From assembly GCA_964538515.1 (NCBI GenBank), contig CAZIEW010000015.1:1-64000 (forward strand): a DNA stretch of 64,000 nt, written 5' to 3'. Below are positions 49,437 through 58,256 of the stretch, piece by piece. A model generated the notes under the pieces. The model was not told where the DNA came from. It worked only from the letters and a program-made list of their open reading frames with translations, and searched no databases. Origin of the DNA: CALBZH01 sp964538515. Its GTDB lineage: Bacteria; Desulfobacterota; Syntrophobacteria; Syntrophobacterales; Syntrophobacteraceae. Position 1 is the stretch's first letter. Every line of letters begins with the position of its first letter. The position numbers and the translations under genes were made by a program.

Positions 49437-50459
49437 ATGATGGACACAGCGAAACCCATTCTGGTCACGGGGTGTGCCGGATTCATCGGATTCCACTTTG
49501 CGCTCCGGCTCCTCAAGGAAGGCAAATCAGTCATTGGTCTGGACAATGTCAACGACTACTACGACGTCAACCTCAAGTGGAACCGCCTCAGGCAGTTGGA
49601 GGGCTTCGGCGCTTTCCGATTCAGCCGACTGAATCTCGAGGACCAAGAGGGCATGAAGGCCCTCTTCCAGCGAAACGACATGGATATTGTGGTGCACCTG
49701 GCCGCCCAGGCTGGGGTTCGCTATTCCCTCACGAATCCGCAAGCCTACATCGACAGCAACCTTGCCGGTTTTTGCAACGTTCTCGAAGGCTGCCGCCACC
49801 ACGGCGTCAAGCACCTCCTCTTCGCCTCGTCGAGCTCCGTTTATGGGGCAAACACCCGGATGCCCTTCTCCGTGCATCACAACGTGGACCATCCCGTTTC
49901 CCTGTATGCAGCGACGAAGAAAGCGAACGAGCTCATGGCACACACTTACGCCCATCTTTACGGGCTTCCGTGTACCGGGCTTCGTTTCTTCACGGTATAC
50001 GGCCCTTGGGGACGCCCGGACATGGCCTTGTTCCTATTCACAAAGGCCATGCTCGCCGGAGAGCCCATCAAGGTCTTCAATCATGGCAACATGAAGCGTG
50101 ACTTCACCTATATCGACGACATTGTGGAAGGCATGACGCGCATCATGATGGGGCCTCCTCAGTCCAATCCCAGCTGGAGCAGTGATGCACCGGATCCCGG
50201 GACGAGCTATGCCCCTTACCGCGTCTACAACATCGGAAACAACCAACCCGTTGAGCTGCTGAGATATATCGAAGTCCTGGAGAGCTGTCTCGAAATCAAA
50301 GCGGAGCGGGAATACCTCCCCATGCAATCCGGGGATGTCCCCGCGACTTATGCGGATATCGAGGATTTGACGCGTGATTTCGGTTTCAGGCCGAGCACCC
50401 CCATCGAAGAGGGTATTGCCCGCTTTGTGGAATGGTACCGGCGGTACTATGGTGTCTAG
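49437..50459 (+). CDS. NAD-dependent nucleotide-sugar epimerase (UDP-glucuronate 4-epimerase-like)
   Basis: 340-residue extended SDR enzyme: GxxGxxG as TGCAGFIGFH (residues 11-20), DNVNDYYDVNLK typical of UDP-glucuronate 4-epimerases, and SSSSVYGAN. The active site is Y-x3-K in LYAATKKAN. Makes UDP-galacturonate for surface polysaccharide by family analogy. Followed by a strong terminator. Confidence 0.9.
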   Translation: MMDTAKPILVTGCAGFIGFHFALRLLKEGKSVIGLDNVNDYYDVNLKWNRLRQLEGFGAFRFSRLNLEDQEGMKALFQRNDMDIVVHLAAQAGVRYSLTNPQAYIDSNLAGFCNVLEGCRHHGVKHLLFASSSSVYGANTRMPFSVHHNVDHPVSLYAATKKANELMAHTYAHLYGLPCTGLRFFTVYGPWGRPDMALFLFTKAMLAGEPIKVFNHGNMKRDFTYIDDIVEGMTRIMMGPPQSNPSWSSDAPDPGTSYAPYRVYNIGNNQPVELLRYIEVLESCLEIKAEREYLPMQSGDVPATYADIEDLTRDFGFRPSTPIEEGIARFVEWYRRYYGV

Positions 50460-50471
50460 GCTTCGATTTCC

Positions 50472-50510
50472 CTCTTCCCGGGAAGGCGAACCACACCCTC
50501 CCGGGAAGAG
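50472..50510. terminator. Bidirectional hairpin terminator
   Basis: 12-bp stem CTCTTCCCGGGA / TCCCGGGAAGAG with a 15-nt loop, between convergent genes, followed by AGTGCTTTATTT. Confidence 0.75.
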
Positions 50511-50516
50511 AGTGCT

Positions 50517-51083
50517 TTATTTCGCCATGACCTTTTTGACATCCTCATCGGGCATATCATAGATGCCGCAGCCCAATACGACCTTCTGTCCCTGATAGTC
50601 GCACAGTTTCACATAGGACACTTTCTTGGACAGCTTCTCTTCCCCCGGCTTCGGCCACATGTAATCCACCCACCCGGCTCCCTTCCGCTCGGCCACTTTG
50701 TTCATCTCGGCAAAGAAAGCCTTCCCGGTCGGGTCCTTCATCTCGATGAGATTCTCGCCGTCCAGGTCCGGTTTGATCGGGTGCATGATCATGACCCCCT
50801 TGAGGTTGTGCACCCACATATACGTTCCAGCAAAAATGAAATCGCTGTCTTTTCCTTTAAATCTCGAAAGCGCTCCCGCCCCTTCTTTTCCGAGCACCTC
50901 GCAGCCCAGATTCACCTTTTCGACGATCAACTCGGGCGTTGCTTTCGTCGACGCGGTTGCCGCAGCCTTGGCTGCACTTTCCTTTGCCAGCTCCGCACGG
51001 GTCTGCTCTCCAGAAGCGTTCAACACAAAAACCCCAAGGAGCACAGCCAAAAACAGACCCGCAATTCCTCCCACAGCCTTCAT
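50517..51083 (-). CDS. Exported single-Cache-domain protein
   Basis: 188 aa: signal peptide (residues 4-24), short helix, then a PAS-like Cache core (FAGTYMWVHNLKGVMIMHPI ... DLDGENLIEMKDPTGKAFFAEM ... WVDYMWPKPGEE). This matches the single-domain sensors that in chemoreceptors bind small organic acids, here without a transmembrane signalling partner. GGAGGAG before the ATG at 51083. Confidence 0.85.
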   Translation of the reverse strand: MKAVGGIAGLFLAVLLGVFVLNASGEQTRAELAKESAAKAAATASTKATPELIVEKVNLGCEVLGKEGAGALSRFKGKDSDFIFAGTYMWVHNLKGVMIMHPIKPDLDGENLIEMKDPTGKAFFAEMNKVAERKGAGWVDYMWPKPGEEKLSKKVSYVKLCDYQGQKVVLGCGIYDMPDEDVKKVMAK

Positions 51084-51270
51084 ACAGTCTCCTCCCAATG
51101 ATTGACAGGTACCTCAGCCACTCTGCCCGTCATAGTACAACGCCTTCCAAAGTAGAGCAAGATCACGGGACGAACAGGAGAGCTATAGTGCAACCATTGA
51201 AGTGACTTACACTCCTGGCATTGTAGGAAGACATACCCCCAACCGCAGATCGGTCATCAGCCGAACGGGC

Positions 51271-54200
51271 TCATCCGTGCTGATCCGTGTCTTGACTTGC
51301 CAAGGGCTCAGACGCCATGGACAGCCCGGGAGGGGTCCCTCTCGCCTTGCCGTAAGCCATGAAGTAAACCATGGGCACGACAATCAGCGTGAAGAACGTG
51401 GAGACCGTGATGCCGAAAATCAGCGCCCAAGCCAGTCCTGAAAAGATGGGATCCAGGGTGATGGGCCAGGCCGCCAGCATCGCCGCAAACGACGTGAGGA
51501 AGATCGGGCGCGTTCGCAGTGCCCCCGCTCCGATCAGGGAATCGATGAGCGGTTGTCCTTCTTTCTTGCGCTCCTCAACGAACTCCACCAGGAGAATGGA
51601 ATTGCGCGTCGCGATCCCCGCGAGCGCAATCATGCCAATCATGGCGGTCGCGGTAAAATAAACGGGATTGGGCCACCCTCCCACGTTACCGCCGGTGAGG
51701 ACGTTTAAGAGCCAAAACCCCGGCAAAATCCCGATGACCGAGAGGGGCAGCGCGATGAGCTGAATCGCGGGGAGCAGATAACTCCCCGTCTGATAGAGCA
51801 GCAGGAAGTAGATGCCGAGGACCGCGATCCCGAAGGCGATTCCCAGATCCCGGAATACCCGAAGCGTGATGTCCCACTCCCCCTCCCCCGACCAAATCAC
51901 CTCAAATGCTTTCAGCGCATCATCCTTGGCGACCTGGTCCTCCAATTCCAGCACGGCGTCTGGAGGCGCCAAACCCGCCGTTTCCCCGAACACGTAGACG
52001 ACCGGGGTCAGATTCTTGTGATAAATGGGCTGCTCGATCGTTGTTTCTTCAAAGGATCCCAGCTCCCCCAGGAAGACCCCGTTCCCTTGAGGTCCCCGGA
52101 CCATCACCTGGAGCAAATCCTCTTTGAGAGCCCGCTCGCCGCGCGGCAGCCGAAAAAGGATGAAGAGGGGATGAACCTCATCGTCCAGTCTCAGCGAGCC
52201 CGCCCGCGCACCGGCCACCAGTCCCTGCAGCGTTTCATCGATCTGTCGGTCACTGATCCCGCTCAACGCCGCCTTGGCGCGGTCCACCCGGAAGATCAAG
52301 CGCTTCTGCGCGTGAACCGTAATGTCGTCCACATCCACCACGCCGCGGGTTTTCTCCATGAGCCCCCTGACACGACCGGCCGCATCGACAAGCTCTTCGT
52401 AAGCCTGGCCGATCTTCCCGTACACTTCGGCCACCACCGTCGCAATCACGGGGGGCCCCGGGGGACTTTCGACGATCTTGATATTCGCCCCGTGAGCCTC
52501 GGCAATGGCGGTCAGGTCGTTTCGGAGTCGCAACCCGAGCGCATGACTCTGCTGGGTGCGCAGCTTCTTGCCGATCAGGTTGACCCGAACGTCCGCCACG
52601 TGGGAACCCCGGCGCAAATAGTAATGCCGCACCAAGCCATTGAAATCGACGGGGCTCGCCGTACCCACGGTCGAGCTCACATCGGTCACCTCGCCCACGC
52701 GTCCCAAATAGGCTGCAAGCGCGAAGGCGGCCGCTTCCGTCCGCTCCAACGGACTGCCCTCCGGCATGTCCACGATCACCTGCAGCTCGTTTTTGTTGTC
52801 GAACGGCAGCATCTTGAGCGGCACCCGGTGCGAGACCACCAGCCAGCCGGCAAACCCGAGCAGCACGATGACGCCGCCAAGCACGCCCCACCGGCGCCTC
52901 CGGCGCTCGAACAAGGGCATCATGATGCGCGCGTAGGTCTTGTACAGACCCGTGTCCTCCACGGCCTGCTCTCCATGTCCCCCTTCGTTCGACGAATGCT
53001 TGAGAAAATGGAGCGACAGCCAGGGCGTGATGGTGAACGCAACGAGAAGGCTCATAAGCATGGCGACGGGAACGTTCAGCGCCATGGGAGCCATGTAGGG
53101 CCCCATCATGCCGGTGATGAAAAACATGGGCACGAAGGAGATGATGACCGCGAACGTGGCCAAGATAACCGGCGGTCGGACCTCATTCACGGCACTGATG
53201 ACCGCCTGGCGAGGAGGCTCCTTTCGCATGGCAAAATGGCGGTGGATGTTTTCGACATCCACGATCGGGTCGTCCACCACCAAGCCGAGCGACAGGATGA
53301 GGGCAAACAGGGTCACGCGGTTGATCGTGTATCCCAGGAAGAGGTTGATGAGAAGGGTGAAGCTGAAGGTAACGGGGACGGCCAGGGCGATGATCAGCCC
53401 TTCACGCCACCCCAGCGAATAAGCGAGAAGCACCACCACGATGGCGATCGCGACGATCAGGGCCTCGACGAGCTCGTTGACTTTCTCATCGGCCGTTTTC
53501 CCAAAATCCCGCGTCACCCGCAGATGCACCCCGGCCGGAAGCACTTCCTTCGCGAACCGCTCCGCCTCCCGCTTCACCTCATCGGATACCCAGACGGCGT
53601 TCGTTCCCTTTCGCTTGGCCACGCCCACGGTCACGGCCGGATAGTCCATCTGGCGCTGAAGCCCTTCGGGAGGCGCTTCATGCTCCGCGTTGGGATCCTT
53701 GGACGTGTAAGCCAGATCCCCAAGCATGATTCGCGTGTACGTCGCCGGCTCGTCCGGGCCGTCCTTCACGTCAGCCACTTCTTTCAGGTAAACAGGGCGC
53801 CCGTCCTGCACGCCGACAATCAGGTCACCGACCTCTCTCGCCGACTTCAGGAACCGCCCGGCATCGAGCTTAACCTCGTTGTTATCCTGAACCAGAGCCC
53901 CCGCTTCGACCGCATACCCCGCTCCCTGGACCGCCCGCTGCAAGTCCTGCAGAGCCACTCCGCGGCTGGCCATTCGGACCGGGGAGAGCTGCACGGTCAC
54001 CTGACGCTCCCGGCCGCCGACGAGATAGGTCTTGCCGGCGTTTTTCACCGACTGGAGCCTGATTTCAAGCTCTTCGGCCATGCGTCTCAGCGCGAAATCA
54101 TCGTAGCGCTCGCTAAACAGGGTAAGATTCACAATGGGAACGTCGTCGATCTCCACGGGCTTCACGACCCAACCGGTGACGCCTGGAGGAATCTGGTCGA

Positions 54201-54579
54201 CGTTGCTTTGGATCTTGTTGTTGAGCTTGACCCAGCTGCGCTCCCGGTCTTCCCCCACATAGAACCGCACCGTGACGATCGCCTGGGAGGGATAGCTCGT
54301 CGAATAGACGTATTCCACGCCGTCGATCTGGTAGAGCAGCTTTTCGAGTCGGGTGGCGACCTGTCGTTCAACCTCCCTGGCAGAGGCTCCCGGCATGCTG
54401 ACCAGGACATCCGCAATGGGCACGACGATCTGCGGGTCTTCTTCACGGGGCGTCACGGCAAGCGACACAACCCCGCAAATCAAGCTGACTAGAATCAGCA
54501 GAACCGACAGGTTGCCTTCCAGGAACGCTTCGACGACTTTGTTCATCCAGTGATGGGATTCGGGCGATTTGGACGTCAT
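51271..54579 (-). CDS. RND efflux permease (AcrB/HAE-type superfamily)
   Basis: 1102-residue proton-driven inner-membrane transporter: TM1 near 25-45; porter domains; TM4 motif LGLVVDDPIVDVENI (Asp pair for proton relay); second half beginning with RVPLKMLPFDNKNELQVIVD; C-terminal TM11-12 with GIATRNSILLVEFVEERKKEG. Stop and adaptor gene overlap by 4 bp. Long C-terminal tail to QHG. Substrate class uncertain; multidrug or organic solvent rather than metal, as metal-type sequence motifs are not seen. Confidence 0.93.
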   Translation of the reverse strand: MTSKSPESHHWMNKVVEAFLEGNLSVLLILVSLICGVVSLAVTPREEDPQIVVPIADVLVSMPGASAREVERQVATRLEKLLYQIDGVEYVYSTSYPSQAIVTVRFYVGEDRERSWVKLNNKIQSNVDQIPPGVTGWVVKPVEIDDVPIVNLTLFSERYDDFALRRMAEELEIRLQSVKNAGKTYLVGGRERQVTVQLSPVRMASRGVALQDLQRAVQGAGYAVEAGALVQDNNEVKLDAGRFLKSAREVGDLIVGVQDGRPVYLKEVADVKDGPDEPATYTRIMLGDLAYTSKDPNAEHEAPPEGLQRQMDYPAVTVGVAKRKGTNAVWVSDEVKREAERFAKEVLPAGVHLRVTRDFGKTADEKVNELVEALIVAIAIVVVLLAYSLGWREGLIIALAVPVTFSFTLLINLFLGYTINRVTLFALILSLGLVVDDPIVDVENIHRHFAMRKEPPRQAVISAVNEVRPPVILATFAVIISFVPMFFITGMMGPYMAPMALNVPVAMLMSLLVAFTITPWLSLHFLKHSSNEGGHGEQAVEDTGLYKTYARIMMPLFERRRRRWGVLGGVIVLLGFAGWLVVSHRVPLKMLPFDNKNELQVIVDMPEGSPLERTEAAAFALAAYLGRVGEVTDVSSTVGTASPVDFNGLVRHYYLRRGSHVADVRVNLIGKKLRTQQSHALGLRLRNDLTAIAEAHGANIKIVESPPGPPVIATVVAEVYGKIGQAYEELVDAAGRVRGLMEKTRGVVDVDDITVHAQKRLIFRVDRAKAALSGISDRQIDETLQGLVAGARAGSLRLDDEVHPLFILFRLPRGERALKEDLLQVMVRGPQGNGVFLGELGSFEETTIEQPIYHKNLTPVVYVFGETAGLAPPDAVLELEDQVAKDDALKAFEVIWSGEGEWDITLRVFRDLGIAFGIAVLGIYFLLLYQTGSYLLPAIQLIALPLSVIGILPGFWLLNVLTGGNVGGWPNPVYFTATAMIGMIALAGIATRNSILLVEFVEERKKEGQPLIDSLIGAGALRTRPIFLTSFAAMLAAWPITLDPIFSGLAWALIFGITVSTFFTLIVVPMVYFMAYGKARGTPPGLSMASEPLASQDTDQHG

Positions 54580-55760
54580 GGAACGATGACCTCCTCGCCC
54601 GCGTCGAGCCCCGAAAGCACTTCGGTGATCGAAGGGTCCGACTGCCCGAGAGTCACGAAGCGCCGCATGGACTGGCCATCCTTCCCCACGACCGCGACCA
54701 TCTGCAGCTGACCAACGCGGCGGACTGCGGACGTCGGAACAACCAGCCCCTCGTAGAACCCGTACGGAATGCGCACTCGCGCGAAAAGGCCGTTGACCAG
54801 CCCGGACTCGGGCTGAATCTCGATTTTGATCCGGACCGTCCGGGTGGCCGGGTCGGACTTGGGGACAATCTCCCGAAGCGTCCCGCTCACGGTTCGGCCG
54901 ATCGCGTCGATCCGAACCTGCAGCTCCATGCCCTCACGCAGATGAGGCAAGAGGGATTCCGACAAATCCGCGTGAAGCTCCGGGTGGCTCGGCGAATCCA
55001 GAAAGAAAAGCGGCTGTCCCGGAGCAGCCATGTCTCCGACATTGACCATCTTCTTAAGCACCTTGCCGGAAAACGGGGCTCGGATCACGCTGTAGTCGAG
55101 AAACGAGCGCGCCTCGGCCACGGCAGCCTCGGCCTGGACTTTTTGAGCCTGCAGTCGGGAGATGTCGTGCGCTGCCGCCTGAAACTGGGCCTCGGCCATG
55201 TCCTTCTGGGCTCGAGCGGCCTCCCACTGCTGCCCCGTGGCGGCCTGGTCGCGACGGAGGGAATCCGTGCGCCGGAACTCCAACTGCGCCCGCTCACGAT
55301 TGGCCTTCGCCGACTCGGCTTGCGCTTTGGCCGCTTCCACCGCCTTCTGTACACCCGCCACTTGGGACACGGCCTGGCGCAGCTTGGCCTGGATGTCCGC
55401 ATCTTCCAGAACCGCCAGAACGGTTCCTTCGTGTCCGGGGACTTCGGGGCCAAACACCTGGTCCCCTTCGGCAACATGGATTTCCTTCACCTGAGCCATG
55501 ATTCGGCTAGACACCTGCGCCTCGGTCTTCGCCCGAAGAGTCCCCACCTGCTCCACGACGAGCGGGAAGCGCTGCCGTTCGACCCTAGCAGTTTTAAGCG
55601 GCTGCGTCTCCTTGCTCTCCTTCGGTGGCTTCGGCTCGACCTTGTTCAGGAACGCCCCGGAAAGCCACAGCATGAGGACAACTAGGACCGCTACCATGGC
55701 AGCCAGCTTCCCGCCTTCCTTTACCAAGTGTGCCTTCCTGCTTGCCTGCGATTCTTGCAT
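54576..55760 (-). CDS. RND periplasmic adaptor (membrane fusion protein)
   Basis: 394 aa. N-terminal signal anchor (AAMVAVLVVLMLWLSGAF), biotinyl-lipoyl halves (RVERQRFPLVVEQVGTLRAKTEAQV and FSGKVLKKMVNVGDMAAPGQPLF), a long alpha-helical hairpin (about 130-225) and the beta-barrel GTLREIVPKSDPATRTVRIKIE. ATG at 55760 follows GGAG by 5 nt. Middle gene of the efflux operon. Confidence 0.93.
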   Translation of the reverse strand: MQESQASRKAHLVKEGGKLAAMVAVLVVLMLWLSGAFLNKVEPKPPKESKETQPLKTARVERQRFPLVVEQVGTLRAKTEAQVSSRIMAQVKEIHVAEGDQVFGPEVPGHEGTVLAVLEDADIQAKLRQAVSQVAGVQKAVEAAKAQAESAKANRERAQLEFRRTDSLRRDQAATGQQWEAARAQKDMAEAQFQAAAHDISRLQAQKVQAEAAVAEARSFLDYSVIRAPFSGKVLKKMVNVGDMAAPGQPLFFLDSPSHPELHADLSESLLPHLREGMELQVRIDAIGRTVSGTLREIVPKSDPATRTVRIKIEIQPESGLVNGLFARVRIPYGFYEGLVVPTSAVRRVGQLQMVAVVGKDGQSMRRFVTLGQSDPSITEVLSGLDAGEEVIVP

Positions 55761-55800
55761 CACGGCTCCAATTCCCCTCTTAAACGGTCTTCTTCGCGGT

Positions 55801-57336
55801 CTATTGTTCGGAGCCGAGCCCATCGAGCCTGGCCGAAAAGTCGCCAAGGGCCATGCGGAGAGCGGCTTGGGCAATCATCCCCTCGAACCGGGCCGCCATC
55901 GCTCCCACTTCGGCCTGATTCCAGGCGACCTCCGACTGCAGCAGGCCGTCAACGCCCACCGCCCCACGGTCATACTGATGCCGCACTTCATCCAGCGCCT
56001 TGGCAGCCCATTTCCGCCGCTCCTCGGCGACGCGGATCTTTTCCGCTGCTTCTTCCACGGAAAGCGCCGCCTGCTGCACCTCGAGCGCAATATCAAGCTC
56101 GACCTGCCGCCCCTTCGATTCCGTTTCCGCTAGCCGCGCCTGCGCCTCCTTGATTCGGGCCATCGTCAAGCCGCCTTCGAAGAGCGGCCACGTGGCCTGA
56201 ACCGCTATCAGCCAGCTGTTCGGGGTTTCGCTCCACTCCCGGGTATCCCATTGGTACTGACCGCTCGTGGCAAGCCTTGGGAGAAAACCTCCCTGCGCCG
56301 AGCGCACCCGTTTTCTGGCAGCCTCCACTAAAGAGCGCACGGCCATCATCTCAGGCCGCTGGTTATGTGCCTTCTTCACCAAGTCCTCACGACCACGCAT
56401 AGCACTGAGATCGCCTAGAGCAGCCTGATCGAACGTTGGATCCGGAATTTCAACGTCCCGCACGGGCCGCGCCAGAAGCCGCTCCATGGCCGCCTGGACC
56501 TTCCGGGCGCCGGTTTTAGCCGACACAAGGTTGCCCTCCATTTCAGCCGTTCGGGCCTTGAGCCGGGCGAGGTCGCTTGGAAGCGCGGCCTCCTCCCGCA
56601 GCTTTGCTGCACCGATTCGCTCATCGGTCTTGGCTGACTCATGAGCCTTTTCAGCCACACCGATGAATGAGAGCGCCTGAAGCCATCGGTAGTAGACCTC
56701 CGTGACCCGCGCCACAAGCTGATTGCGCGCCCCCTGAAGCTCCGAAGCGACCGCCTTCCGCTGCTGGATGGCCGCACCCCGGTCATAGAATCGGCTCCCC
56801 CCCTGGAACAACACCCACTCGCCCTGGAAGCGCGTCAGGAAGTTCTGCTGCTCCCCAGGGTTGTTGAAGTCCGTTGACGGGAGAAGGCGCCGCTGGTTGA
56901 TGATGTTCATGGCTGCAAAGACGGGATTGTTCGTGATGTTGAATTCCTCGGAAAAGACGATCCGCGGATAGAAGGCCGCTTCAGCCTGGCGAACCTGCTG
57001 GTTGGCTGCATCGATGCGCGATCGAATCTGAGCGAGGTCCGGACTGGCTCGAAGCGCTTCTTCGATCGCCCCATCGAGGCCTAGCCGGCCCGTGGCTGTC
57101 GAGTCCGGAGCCACTGACGGGGGATCCGGATCCTGAAGTGCCGGAGGGGAGCCGGGATCCTCAGGCGAAGCGTCCCGATGCATTTCCAGGTCCATTCTTG
57201 CACCTTGCTCCCCGGGTGACTTGCCATCCGAAGCACATCCCCAGAAGCTCAACACGGTCAGGCCGATACAGAACATAGCCCTTCGCCAGAAGAACCTCCG
57301 GACACACCCAAGCGCTCCACGCCGGACCCTCCCCAT
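55801..57336 (-). CDS. TolC-family outer-membrane efflux channel lipoprotein
   Basis: 511 aa. A signal with lipobox LSFWGC (Cys near residue 34) implies a lipidated N-terminus. Two repeats of the TolC coiled-coil hairpin are visible, with EEALRASPDLAQIRSRID starting one half and KAHNQRPEMMAVRSLVEAARKRV the other. First gene of the efflux operon, promoter at 57431-57459 with a palindrome in its leader. A shorter start (MFCIGL, 57276) is possible. Confidence 0.9.
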   Translation of the reverse strand: MGRVRRGALGCVRRFFWRRAMFCIGLTVLSFWGCASDGKSPGEQGARMDLEMHRDASPEDPGSPPALQDPDPPSVAPDSTATGRLGLDGAIEEALRASPDLAQIRSRIDAANQQVRQAEAAFYPRIVFSEEFNITNNPVFAAMNIINQRRLLPSTDFNNPGEQQNFLTRFQGEWVLFQGGSRFYDRGAAIQQRKAVASELQGARNQLVARVTEVYYRWLQALSFIGVAEKAHESAKTDERIGAAKLREEAALPSDLARLKARTAEMEGNLVSAKTGARKVQAAMERLLARPVRDVEIPDPTFDQAALGDLSAMRGREDLVKKAHNQRPEMMAVRSLVEAARKRVRSAQGGFLPRLATSGQYQWDTREWSETPNSWLIAVQATWPLFEGGLTMARIKEAQARLAETESKGRQVELDIALEVQQAALSVEEAAEKIRVAEERRKWAAKALDEVRHQYDRGAVGVDGLLQSEVAWNQAEVGAMAARFEGMIAQAALRMALGDFSARLDGLGSEQ

Positions 57337-57360
57337 TTCGCCCCCCGAATATCCCAGAAG

Positions 57361-57376
57361 AATATCGATCGATATT
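57361..57376. promoter_or_regulatory. 16-bp perfect palindrome, candidate operator
   Basis: AATATCGATCGATATT, centred 32 bp upstream of the tolC-like ATG and inside its transcribed leader. Perfect dyads of this length in efflux-operon leaders are commonly TetR-family operators; no repressor gene is adjacent. Confidence 0.5.
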
Positions 57377-57430
57377 GACCAGCAGACTCCCCGAGCACAT
57401 CATGATGCCCCACCAGCCCCATGCTGCCTA

Positions 57431-57459
57431 TTATTAGGACCAAATCGCTCAGAGAGCAA
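57431..57459 (-). promoter_or_regulatory. Sigma70-type promoter of the efflux operon
   Basis: TTGCTC (57454-57459), 17 bp, TAATAA (57431-57436) on the minus strand, about 95 bp upstream of the tolC-like start. Confidence 0.5.
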
Positions 57460-58256
57460 TACAACAAACTCCATGCAGCTGAATTCATCAATCCTGCGCC
57501 TGGTTCATAAAAATCCTGAAAGACTTATCTTCGATATGCCCAACTACGTTGACCCTAAGTATAACCCTACAGATGGAATTGCCCGCCTAGTCCAAAGCTG
57601 GGGCAACACGCCATCATGTGATGTGGCCCCCATACCGGCAACGAGATGAGGTCCAAAGCCCTCTCATTTCACCAATGAAGCCATCCCCTCGGCAGGGCGG
57701 CAATCGTGGTGTACTGCCACTGCCTGGCTTCATCTCAACTTCAATCGTCAGCAAAGAATAGGTTGCAACGAGAATACGCCGTTGATCGTAACGCCGCAGA
57801 TCTGTGATGTGTCAGATTTCTTGGAAGGGATGGCTCCACCCGGTCAGCAGCATTCCAAGAAGCACACTTCACGGTCGAGCCATATCCGGGTATGATGCAG
57901 CATTGTCCGCCTATTTCAGCGGTTAGATCCTTAGTACAGCTCCCCAGAATAACGTGACCATTGCCCGGGGTTGTCATTCCCGCAAGTTTTTGTCGGGAAT
58001 CCAACAGAAAATCCTGGATGCCCGCCTTCGCGGGCATGACAGTTGGTTATCGGACACCCATTTGTGTGGCCCCGTACTTAGGAAGGCGATCCTCCAACCT
58101 TTGTTTCTTCACCGAATTCTGGTAACGTTCATGATGGATAAAGTCCTTACGCTGATGGGTACGGGAAGCAAAACGGACTCCGATTGAGCTTGTTCATTGG
58201 TCAAGGCCTTCCAAAGGAGGGGGTCTGACACAATTCATTGTCAAAGGAGGGAGACT
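57460..58256. other. Gene-poor gap with low-GC ORF remnant
   Basis: About 800 bp without a convincing gene. A 58-codon frame at 57473-57649 (MQLNSSILRLVHKNPERL) has no ribosome-binding site and is AT-richer than its surroundings; it may be a foreign fragment. A dispersed repeat lies at 57971-58045. Confidence 0.4.
57971..58045. repeat. GTCATTCCCGC-type dispersed repeat
   Basis: Begins TTGTCATTCCCGC, contains a second half GGATGCCCGC ... GCGGGCATGAC. The right half makes a perfect 8-bp hairpin (ATGCCCGC/GCGGGCAT, 58018-58037, loop CTTC). Typical of extragenic repeats found in many bacterial genomes. Confidence 0.6.

Noticed and set aside
52018..54492. 824-codon plus-strand frame opposite the RND permease
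   Set aside because: His/Arg/Gly-rich, antisense shadow of a membrane protein; no start signals.
57473..57649. 58-codon ORF in gap
   Set aside because: No ribosome-binding site and no recognisable domain; recorded only as a possible fragment.
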